From: Saprospiraceae bacterium
Lineage (GTDB): Bacteria > Bacteroidota > Bacteroidia > Chitinophagales > Saprospiraceae
Assembly: GCA_020628755.1 (NCBI GenBank)
Contig: JAHDEQ010000057.1
Coordinates: forward strand, 1 to 20,872
Direction of reading: 5' to 3'
Length of the DNA: 20,872 nucleotides
A model generated the notes under the pieces. That model made no database searches and was not told the origin of the DNA. It saw only the letters and a program-made list of their open reading frames with translations. Position numbers and translations under genes: made by a program. Shown in pieces: positions 7,060-13,685 of the stretch (positions are counted from its first letter, which is position 1; each line of letters begins with the position of its first letter).

Positions 7060-10000
7060 ATGAATTTAAAAATTACAAAAACCACACTTTCTTTGGGTTT
7101 GATGCTCTTGTTTTTGGCACAACTGTCATTTGCACAAGTTCAAACTCCATTTGACCAAGGTCTTCGTTTTATCGAAAAAGAATATGCCAATTGGGGATTG
7201 GATAGAACAGACATTATCAATCTCGGCGTGAGTAGTATGTACACCAACAAACGCAATGGTGTAACACACATTTACTTTATTCAGAAACATCAAGGTATCG
7301 AAGTTTATAATGCCATCACCAGCGTACACGTTACGCCTGAAGGCAAAACCTTTAATGTTGGCAATCGCTTTGTTCCTAATTTAAAGGCGAAAATCAATGC
7401 TACGAGTCCTTCTTTGTCAGCGCAAGAGGCGCTGCAAGCGGCTCTCGGACATTTGGGCTTATCTACCAATCAAGCACTTCGTTTAAATGAACAAATTAGC
7501 GACAAAGAATTTGTTTTTGATAAAGGCGATTTTGCACATACTGATGTAAATGTAAAGTTGAAATACCAACTCACCAACGACCAGACTGTTCGTTTGGCTT
7601 GGCACTTAGCTGTTGACCAACTCGACCGAAAAGACTATTGGAGTGTTCGTATTGATGCCCAAACAGGTGAATTGTTAGATAAAAACAATTGGATGGTACA
7701 TTGTCAATTTGTAGATGATCCGTATCACAACCACGATAGAAGCTGCAATGCACACTTGCACAATCATGGTACTAAATCTGTTAAGAAAGTATTGGAATCA
7801 GAAGCTGCTGTATTGACTGGACGCTATAGTGTTTTTGGTGAGATGCTTGAAGGTGTTAATAGTCCACACGAAAGTCCTATACATGGCGACTATAACCTTT
7901 TGGTAAATCCACACAGTCCAAGTGCTTCTCCTTTTGGTTGGCACGATACCAATGGTGCTGATGGTGCTGAGTTTACCATCACAAGAGGAAACAACGTGCA
8001 CGCTTACCTCGACTTAAACAATACGAGTACACCAACTGGCGAACCAGATGGTGGTGCAGAATTAGTTTTTGATTTTCCTTACAATCCAAACAATGAACCT
8101 GAAGATCAACGAGATGCTGCTGTGACCAACTTGTTTTATATGGTTAATTCTATACATGATTTTTCACATCATTTTGGTTTTGATGAGTCTGCTGGTGCAT
8201 TTCAATCTGATAATTATGGTAGTGGCGGAAATGATGATGACTACGTACTCGCAGAAGCACAAGATGGTAATGGTGATGTAAACAACCTCAATAATGCCAA
8301 CTTCGCTACTCCTCCAGATGGTGGCAATGGTGTTATGCAAATGTATTTATGGAATCAAGGTGGAGGTCGCTTACTCAATGTTGATGCACCCGAAGCACTT
8401 ATTGGTCAGTACGAAACCGGTACGGCTGATTTTGGGCCAGAGATTGGAGATGTTCCAGTAACAGGTGAGGTAATTGTCATAGAAGATAACTCTAGTGAAG
8501 CCAGCTTTGGATGCAATGATATTGTAACCGAAGATGTTGCTGGTAAAATTGCTATGGTTGATCGTGGTGGCTGCTTTTTTGAACAAAAAGCAGCTAATGC
8601 CGAGGCAGCAGGAGCTATTGCACTCATCATTTGTAATTTTGAAAACTCTACAGTAGGAATGGCAGGTGTTGCCGAAATCAATGACCCAGGAATACCTACG
8701 GTTTCATTGAGTTCTGGAGATTGTTCATTATTCCGTTCTGTAATAGACCAAGGACTTACCGTAACGTTGGTATCACCTACTGCTTCTGGGCCTTCTCTAT
8801 TGGATGGAGATTTTGATAATGGTATCATTGCACACGAATTTGCACACGGTATTTCTAACCGTCTTACAGGAGGACCTTTGGCCGCAGGTTGCTTAGGCAA
8901 TGGCGAGCAAATGGGCGAAGGATGGTCTGATATTTATACCTTGATGATGACAGTTAAGCCAGGTGATACAGGCGAAATGCGTCGAGGTATTGGTACTTAT
9001 GTCCAACGACAAGGTACTAATGGTAGTGGTATTCGTCCACTTCCTTATTCTACTGATTTCAATATCAACAATCATACTTATGATGATGTGATTCGATTTG
9101 CAGGTTCTGTACACTCCGTAGGTGCTGTTTGGACGGCGATGCTTTGGGATATGTATTGGGCTTTGGTCGAAGAACATGGTTTTGATATTGACTATACCAA
9201 CCCCGAAGCTGGAAATAATATAGCTGTGCATTTGATTACAGAAGGTATGAAATTACAGCCTTGTAGTCCTGGTTTTGTGGATGGACGTGATGGTATCTTA
9301 GCTGCTGATATGATGAATTATGATGGTGCAAACCAATGTTTGATTTGGGAAGTTTTTGCCAAAAGAGGTTTGGGTTTTTACGCTGACCAAGGCACGAGCA
9401 ACAGCGATGCTGATGGAACTTCTTCTTTTGAGGCTTTACCTACTTGTATCAAAGAACTTAAAATTGCTAAAACTGCAACGGATTTGATTGAGCCGGGCGA
9501 TGCTATTGATTATACGATAACAGTAACCAACCACAAAGATGAAGCTGTAACCAATGTAGTTGTTTCTGATATTATCCCTAATGGTTGTTCTTATGTTGCT
9601 GGTTCTTCAGAAGATGATGTAACGGAGTCAAATGGTATGCTTACTTGGGAAATAGGAACACTACAAGCAGGAGCCGAAATTGTATTGAGCTATCAAGCAG
9701 TTAGTTCTGCCAACGAAGGTTCTATTATGCTTTTAGAAGATGATTTTGAAGATCCTTCTACTGTTCAGGCTGATTGGGTAAGCTTTTCTTTAGATGATGC
9801 TTTGACTAATAATTGGACATACATTGATGGCAACGCTGCTGACTTTGTCAACAGCGGCGAACGCTCTTACTTTGTTCCAGATTTGGCAGAAGCATCTGAC
9901 CAAGTCTTATTATTAAGTCAACCCTATATAGTAAGTGGCGAGCAACCTGTTTTGCGTTTCTTCCATAAGTTTGATACACAAGCAGGTACCGACGGCGGTT

Positions 10001-10647
10001 ATCTACAAGTATCAAATGATGGTGCAGAATCTTGGGAAGATATAGGCCCTTATATTTTCAAAAATCCATATCGTGGTCAAGTTTCTTACCAAACCTTTAC
10101 GATTCCTTTCCAAGAGGCGTATTGGGGTGTGAGTGATGGTTTTGTAGATACTTATGTTGATTTGAGTGATTTTGCTGGTGAGACTTTATTTTTCCGATGG
10201 AGATTTGGTTCAGATGATGATGGTACAGGTGGAACAGGTTGGGCTTTGGATGATGTAACCTTTATGGATATGTTGAACTATAATTCTGAAGTTTGTGTTA
10301 GCTCCGAAGAGGGCGATTCTGCTTGCGCAGAAGCTCCAAACAGAGGTACAATTGTGGGACAATTACCTACAAGTATCAAGGATTTAGCAGACCCAAGTTT
10401 GGGTATCAGCGTATTCCCTAATCCTGCTAATGATTACTTAATTGTTAATCTTCAAAGCGAATTTACAGAACGAGTTAATCTTAGTATAGCAAGTGTTGAC
10501 GGCCGTATCGTTAAAGAATTGGCATTAAATACTAATGCTGGTACTCAAAGCGAAACCATCAATACGAGCGACTTATCTTCAGGATTTTACTTTGTACGTG
10601 TAGCTACGCCTCGTGGTATTCAAGTACAAAAAATCGTAATTGAATAA
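7060..10647 (+). CDS. Secreted M36 (fungalysin-type) metalloprotease with PA insert and T9SS tail
   Basis: A 1195-residue zinc endopeptidase precursor. The signal peptide is cleaved at A25|Q26. A fungalysin/thermolysin-type propeptide covers about 45-110 and a PepSY-like part about 167-212. The M36 catalytic domain (about 285-800) carries the zinc site HEFAH at 592-596, with E593 catalytic, followed by SNRLTGGP, and the third ligand E620 in GEGWSD. A protease-associated (PA) domain is inserted before the active site (about 445-575). C-terminal parts are a DUF11-like Ig repeat (798-885), a MAM-like or choice-of-anchor jelly-roll (about 891-1071) and a type A T9SS sorting domain (about 1111-1195, VFPNPAND ... 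QKIVIE). All zinc ligands are intact, so an active, self-processed extracellular protease is expected. It is transcribed alone, with its terminator right behind it. Confidence 0.95.
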   Translation: MNLKITKTTLSLGLMLLFLAQLSFAQVQTPFDQGLRFIEKEYANWGLDRTDIINLGVSSMYTNKRNGVTHIYFIQKHQGIEVYNAITSVHVTPEGKTFNVGNRFVPNLKAKINATSPSLSAQEALQAALGHLGLSTNQALRLNEQISDKEFVFDKGDFAHTDVNVKLKYQLTNDQTVRLAWHLAVDQLDRKDYWSVRIDAQTGELLDKNNWMVHCQFVDDPYHNHDRSCNAHLHNHGTKSVKKVLESEAAVLTGRYSVFGEMLEGVNSPHESPIHGDYNLLVNPHSPSASPFGWHDTNGADGAEFTITRGNNVHAYLDLNNTSTPTGEPDGGAELVFDFPYNPNNEPEDQRDAAVTNLFYMVNSIHDFSHHFGFDESAGAFQSDNYGSGGNDDDYVLAEAQDGNGDVNNLNNANFATPPDGGNGVMQMYLWNQGGGRLLNVDAPEALIGQYETGTADFGPEIGDVPVTGEVIVIEDNSSEASFGCNDIVTEDVAGKIAMVDRGGCFFEQKAANAEAAGAIALIICNFENSTVGMAGVAEINDPGIPTVSLSSGDCSLFRSVIDQGLTVTLVSPTASGPSLLDGDFDNGIIAHEFAHGISNRLTGGPLAAGCLGNGEQMGEGWSDIYTLMMTVKPGDTGEMRRGIGTYVQRQGTNGSGIRPLPYSTDFNINNHTYDDVIRFAGSVHSVGAVWTAMLWDMYWALVEEHGFDIDYTNPEAGNNIAVHLITEGMKLQPCSPGFVDGRDGILAADMMNYDGANQCLIWEVFAKRGLGFYADQGTSNSDADGTSSFEALPTCIKELKIAKTATDLIEPGDAIDYTITVTNHKDEAVTNVVVSDIIPNGCSYVAGSSEDDVTESNGMLTWEIGTLQAGAEIVLSYQAVSSANEGSIMLLEDDFEDPSTVQADWVSFSLDDALTNNWTYIDGNAADFVNSGERSYFVPDLAEASDQVLLLSQPYIVSGEQPVLRFFHKFDTQAGTDGGYLQVSNDGAESWEDIGPYIFKNPYRGQVSYQTFTIPFQEAYWGVSDGFVDTYVDLSDFAGETLFFRWRFGSDDDGTGGTGWALDDVTFMDMLNYNSEVCVSSEEGDSACAEAPNRGTIVGQLPTSIKDLADPSLGISVFPNPANDYLIVNLQSEFTERVNLSIASVDGRIVKELALNTNAGTQSETINTSDLSSGFYFVRVATPRGIQVQKIVIE

Positions 10648-10677
10648 TAAGGAGTTTATCTCTTAAAATATAATGGA

Positions 10678-10712
10678 GAGGCTGTCCCTTTTTGGGGCAG
10701 CCTCTTTTTTTT
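10678..10712 (+). terminator. Terminator of the M36 protease gene
   Basis: An 11-bp stem with one wobble (10678-10688 with 10694-10704) and a T-only loop is followed by eight T. The T-run touches the stop codon of the convergent gene. On the minus strand the stem has no T-run, so the signal mainly serves the protease transcript. Confidence 0.92.
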
Positions 10713-11376
10713 ACCAAATCCCATTATAAAAAACCAATTGCAATCCAAAATTAAGGTATTTTTCGTTTGGTTCAGCCAAACTCGGTGTCCCCAATTCGGT
10801 CTGTAAAGGACTCAGACTTACACTTGACCAAGAAATCTGTACATAAGGCTTCAAACTAAATGTCAAAATATCATTGCCTGGCATATTGATACTCAAATAA
10901 AAATGACTGCTGCTGCCCCACTCACTAGATATAGTGTAAACATTATCTACTCCAGCTACATCGGTTCTAAACCGAACATTGGTCAAATCAAAAGTACCGC
11001 CTAAGCCAACATTTCGAGTCAAATAAGCCTCCATACCCAGCGAATAACTCCCATAGCGAAATCTTAAATCTCTCGAAATATCATTATCATTTATATCAAG
11101 ACCCGAGGAACGAAGGGTGTTGTATTTGTTGTGCCAAGTCGCCTCAAAAGCCACATCATCTATCCGATACCTTAGTCCGCCTTGCATTCCATGTAAATAG
11201 TGCAACTCGTTAAAACCATCCGTCAAAAATTCATTTGCACTATTATAATCATTTAAAATAGCATTTGTCACACTTGGATTAGTATAGGTAACAGTATAGC
11301 CTACCTTGATATTGAGTTGAGCTTGTAAAGTATTAATTCCGATTAAAACCAAGATTGTAAAAAAGTATATGCGCAT
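10711..11376 (-). CDS. Small outer-membrane beta-barrel protein, function unknown
   Basis: A 221-residue protein with a signal peptide (MRIYFFTILVLIGINTLQA, cleaved before Q20). The mature part is made of alternating aromatic/polar segments, for example LRYRIDDVAFEATWHNKYN and FSLKPYVQISW, separated by short polar turns. It ends in an aromatic residue (FYNGIW). This fits an outer-membrane beta-barrel of about 8-10 strands of the porin or OmpA-barrel kind. I chose the ATG at 11376 because an upstream ATG at 11409 would put eleven charged residues before the signal peptide and start 5' of the predicted transcript start. A -7 box (TATCTTTG, minus strand, 11407-11414) lies just upstream. The ligand or role cannot be read from the sequence. 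Confidence 0.8.
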   Translation of the reverse strand: MRIYFFTILVLIGINTLQAQLNIKVGYTVTYTNPSVTNAILNDYNSANEFLTDGFNELHYLHGMQGGLRYRIDDVAFEATWHNKYNTLRSSGLDINDNDISRDLRFRYGSYSLGMEAYLTRNVGLGGTFDLTNVRFRTDVAGVDNVYTISSEWGSSSHFYLSINMPGNDILTFSLKPYVQISWSSVSLSPLQTELGTPSLAEPNEKYLNFGLQLVFYNGIW

Positions 11377-11406
11377 CGGCTCAGATTTTTTTAAAAATAC
11401 TACATT

Positions 11407-11432
11407 CAAAGATAGGAATTCCTTTAAATTTG
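11407..11432. promoter_or_regulatory. Interleaved divergent promoters for the barrel gene and mutA
   Basis: Two exact TAnnTTTG boxes face away from each other. TATCTTTG on the minus strand (11407-11414) would start transcription near 11400 for the barrel gene. TAAATTTG on the plus strand (11425-11432) would start near 11439 for mutA. A 10-bp palindrome AGGAATTCCT (11414-11423) sits exactly between them. Neither side shows a clear TTTG at -33, and each -33 region falls over or beyond the other promoter's -7 box. Confidence 0.45.
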
Positions 11433-11495
11433 TGGTGTACCAAACGAAGAATTCGGGTACATCCCAAATTTTCCTCTGACATAAGTAGTTTTAGC

Positions 11496-12620
11496 ATGAA
11501 AAAAAACGAAAAATTATTCTCAGATTTTCCTCCAATGACAAAAATGGAGTGGCTCGAAAAATTGACTAAAGACCTTAAAGGTCGTGCTACTGAAAAACTC
11601 AATTGGCAAGTCAACGAGGAAATCACACTCGCCCCAATGTATCATCCTGACGATACTACTCCAACTGTTTCCGTTCCACGTTCTAGCAATAATAATTGGG
11701 AAATTAGCGAGGACTTTGTTATTTCTGAAAACACAAAAATAGTCAACCAACAATTGTTGGCGGCATTAAATGGAGGCTTGGAAGCTCCCCGTTTTGTCAT
11801 AGACAAAACGCCTAGCTTAGAGGATTGGCAAAACATTTTGAAGGAGGTCAACCTTACCTATATTTCTACGCATTTATATTGTAAAAATAGTGTGGAGGGA
11901 TTCAATGCTTGTAAGAGTTTATACCAATATATCAAAAATCATTACGATACACAGCAGCTAAAAGGTAGTATTAATATAGACTATCAATCTTTAGTTGATA
12001 AAAAGATGTTTGAAGATTATATAAAATTCATGCAAGAAAACTTCCCTCAATTTAAGTACTTTAGTATTGATGCTATTGAAAAATGTAAAGATGCTGCCGA
12101 AACACCAGCCGAGTTGCTTGCGCTACTCACACAAGGCAAGCAACTCCTCGACAAATGTAGCGACCTCGACTTGGATTTGGCTACTATAAGTCCACATATT
12201 CAATTTGCAGTCGGAATTAACAAAAGCTATTTTGTACAAATTGCTAAAGTCAGAGCCTTAAAAATCCTTTGGGCCAATGTACTCAATGCCTATGGTATTT
12301 CCAATTTCACTTGTCCTATCGAAGCTCACTTTACTGTATCAAGTCAAGGCGAAAACGAAAATACCAATATGATTCGTGCTACCACCCAAGCCATGTCTGC
12401 CGTGATTGGAGGTGTAGAGCGACTCAACGTACTGCCTGCCAATAGCAGTACTACCGAACCAAATGAATTTACCCACCGCATAGCTCGTAATGTCCAACAC
12501 TTACTTAAAATGGAAAGTCATTTAGATGTCGTTCAAGACCCCGCAGCAGGGAGCTATTATATTGAAAGTCTCACGACTCAGCTTGCCCAAACGACATGGA
12601 GCTTATTTCAGCAAGAATGA
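11496..12620 (+). CDS. mutA: Methylmalonyl-CoA mutase small (beta) subunit-like protein, C-terminally short
   Basis: A 374-residue protein from the ATG at 11496 (MKKNEKLFSDFPP), resembling the TIM-barrel part of the small subunit of adenosylcobalamin-dependent methylmalonyl-CoA mutase. Typical features are KMEWLEKLTKDLKG at the N-terminus, then IRATTQAMSAVIGG, HRIARNVQHLL and DPAAGSYYIESLT near the end. In the heterodimer the small subunit is non-catalytic and supports the B12-binding large subunit in converting succinyl-CoA and methylmalonyl-CoA. Two oddities stand out. The chain stops about 20 residues after the GSYYIESL motif, where relatives usually run on for tens of residues. No large subunit follows, although mutA and mutB are usually adjacent. 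I saw no continuation in another frame, so this is either a short natural form or a truncated copy. I chose this ATG over an in-frame start at 11430 because that one lies in the promoter. Confidence 0.82.
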   Translation: MKKNEKLFSDFPPMTKMEWLEKLTKDLKGRATEKLNWQVNEEITLAPMYHPDDTTPTVSVPRSSNNNWEISEDFVISENTKIVNQQLLAALNGGLEAPRFVIDKTPSLEDWQNILKEVNLTYISTHLYCKNSVEGFNACKSLYQYIKNHYDTQQLKGSINIDYQSLVDKKMFEDYIKFMQENFPQFKYFSIDAIEKCKDAAETPAELLALLTQGKQLLDKCSDLDLDLATISPHIQFAVGINKSYFVQIAKVRALKILWANVLNAYGISNFTCPIEAHFTVSSQGENENTNMIRATTQAMSAVIGGVERLNVLPANSSTTEPNEFTHRIARNVQHLLKMESHLDVVQDPAAGSYYIESLTTQLAQTTWSLFQQE

Positions 12621-12675
12621 CTCCACTACAAAAAATTGTTTGATATTCGGTCTAAAAACCTCCAACATAATCAAC

Positions 12676-12694
12676 AAATAAAATAAAATAAAAT
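12676..12694. repeat. Short AAATA tandem repeat
   Basis: Nearly four copies of the five-base unit AAATA stand between mutA and the S24 repressor gene. In AT-rich DNA this may be simple slippage sequence with no function. Confidence 0.6.
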
Positions 12695-12703
12695 GTTTTT
12701 ATG

Positions 12704-12729
12704 AAAATATTTGTTTGAAAAAATATTTT
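12704..12729. promoter_or_regulatory. Candidate operator overlapping the S24-repressor promoters
   Basis: A perfect 9-bp inverted repeat (AAAATATTT at 12704-12712, AAATATTTT at 12721-12729, 8-base spacer) covers the -33 elements of both promoters. Its placement fits autoregulation by a dimeric repressor. The pure A/T arms make chance a real alternative. Confidence 0.25.
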
Positions 12730-12759
12730 GTTTTAAATTTGGACTGATAAATAAATTTG
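12710..12759 (+). promoter_or_regulatory. Two overlapping consensus promoters of the S24 repressor gene
   Basis: Promoter one is TTTG at 12710-12713, 20 bases, then TAAATTTG at 12734-12741. Promoter two is TTTG at 12727-12730, 21 bases, then TAAATTTG at 12752-12759. All four boxes match the Bacteroidota consensus exactly and the spacings are ideal. Predicted starts are near 12747 and 12765, giving leaders of about 35 and 16 bases before the ATG at 12781. Confidence 0.65.
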
Positions 12760-12780
12760 TTCATTTTAAAATCAGCAATT

Positions 12781-13512
12781 ATGATTAGAGAAGATCGTGT
12801 ACGACTGAATGAACGCTTTATGAAAGTGTTTGATTTACTAGAAGAGCGTGGCGAAATTGTAAAAAATGATCGCAATGGTAAAGGCATGGGCGACTTTGCT
12901 AGTAAAATATTGGGCAATCGTGCCTATGGTCATATTATCCGTGCTTTTCTCAACCCAAAAGACAAACGTGTGATTGATTATCATCAAGCACGTACTTTGT
13001 GTCGTGAGTATAGTGTCAATGAAGATTATTTAATTGATGGTATCGGAACGCCTTTTGGTTTTGATTTGCCTCGCGCCAAAGATAATGGAGAATATGCTGC
13101 TCCTCTTGGAAACATTTTGTTTACTACAACCGAGGCTTTCGCAGGTACAGCTATTGATGCAGGGCCAGCGCAAGAGGACTTACAATATTTTGCCATTCCT
13201 GGTTTGTCGGGTAGCGGTTTGGTTGCTTTTCCGATTAAAGGAAATAGTATGGAACCTGTTATTTTGGATGACGATATCGTCATTTGCAAAGAGGTGAGCA
13301 GTTTCCGTGATGTGCGTGACAATGAAATTTATGCCGTCAAAAACAATGGTTCGCTTTGGGTCAAGTATGTACAAAAAATCTTTGACCGCAAAGGTCGCAT
13401 TCATCGCCTCAAATTGATTTCTGCCAACTACTTGGAGCATGATCCATTTGAGGAAGATGTCAACGAATACACTCGTTTGTATAAAGTTATTAGCCGTGTG
13501 AATAAATTATAG
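12781..13512 (+). CDS. XRE-type HTH / peptidase S24 (LexA- and CI-like) repressor
   Basis: A 243-residue regulator. Residues 1-95 form a helical DNA-binding part with a helix-turn-helix-like stretch (GDFASKILGNRAYGHIIRAF, 37-56) and the EDYLIDGIGTPF segment common in Bacteroidota S24 regulators. Residues about 118-243 form the S24 self-cleaving domain. A121-G122 in EAFAGTA is a candidate Ala-Gly autocleavage site. S156 in GNSMEP is the nucleophile and K195 in SLWVKYVQ is the general base. The 39-residue Ser-Lys spacing is close to LexA and CI. A repressor inactivated by RecA-stimulated self-cleavage is expected. Its targets are unknown: no umuDC, dnaE2 or prophage genes are adjacent. The ATG at 12781 is used because an in-frame TTG at 12757 lies in the promoter. 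Confidence 0.88.
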   Translation: MIREDRVRLNERFMKVFDLLEERGEIVKNDRNGKGMGDFASKILGNRAYGHIIRAFLNPKDKRVIDYHQARTLCREYSVNEDYLIDGIGTPFGFDLPRAKDNGEYAAPLGNILFTTTEAFAGTAIDAGPAQEDLQYFAIPGLSGSGLVAFPIKGNSMEPVILDDDIVICKEVSSFRDVRDNEIYAVKNNGSLWVKYVQKIFDRKGRIHRLKLISANYLEHDPFEEDVNEYTRLYKVISRVNKL

Positions 13513-13600
13513 GATATTAAGAAACCCTTAAAGAAGGTTTTGTCGGCTTCGCCGACAAAACCCACTTAAACATTAGATCTCTCTAATTTTTTAATATCCT
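13511..13600. repeat. Nested inverted-repeat structure after the S24 repressor gene
   Basis: A perfect 10-bp outer pair (13511-13520 with 13591-13600), which overlaps the stop codon, encloses two hairpins. One is a perfect 12-bp hairpin with a 3-base loop (13536-13547 with 13551-13562, core GTCGGCTTCGCCGAC). The other is a 6-bp hairpin (13572-13577 with 13582-13587) followed by a T-run at 13587-13592 that may act as a terminator. The central hairpin resembles dispersed REP-like palindromes. Confidence 0.55.
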
Positions 13601-13636
13601 GCTGTTTTTCCTAAAATGAATTTAGGAATGATTGAC

Positions 13637-13667
13637 AACTCCCGAATGTATATTCGGGAGTTTTTTT
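13637..13667 (+). terminator. Terminator upstream of the GT-C glycosyltransferase gene
   Basis: A perfect 11-bp stem (13637-13647 with 13652-13662, GTAT loop) is followed by T to position 13667. It ends the S24-repressor transcript and insulates the next gene, whose -7 box begins seven bases later. Confidence 0.9.
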
Positions 13668-13673
13668 ATTTTG

Positions 13674-13681
13674 TACTTTTG
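13674..13681 (+). promoter_or_regulatory. -7 box placing transcription start at the GTG start codon
   Basis: TACTTTTG matches TAnnTTTG exactly. A start a few bases downstream falls on or next to the GTG at 13686, which implies a leaderless mRNA. No -33 TTTG is present at the right distance, because that region is the terminator stem. Confidence 0.45.
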
Positions 13682-13685
13682 CAAA

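Noticed and set aside
8406..8900. 164-codon minus-strand frame inside the M36 protease gene
   Set aside because: It lies wholly opposite a well-supported conserved domain. Its Pro/Ser/Ala-rich composition is what the antisense of this coding sequence gives.
11430..11495. 22-residue N-terminal extension of mutA
   Set aside because: It begins inside the -7 box and lies before the predicted transcript start. The family-like sequence begins at the ATG at 11496.
12621..12690. Frameshifted continuation of mutA after its stop codon
   Set aside because: The other two frames give short chains without resemblance to the expected C-terminal part, so a simple frameshift is not supported.
13632..13685. 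N-terminal extension of the glycosyltransferase from a TTG
   Set aside because: The extension would be encoded by the terminator stem and the -7 box. The GTG at 13686 fits the membrane-protein start better.
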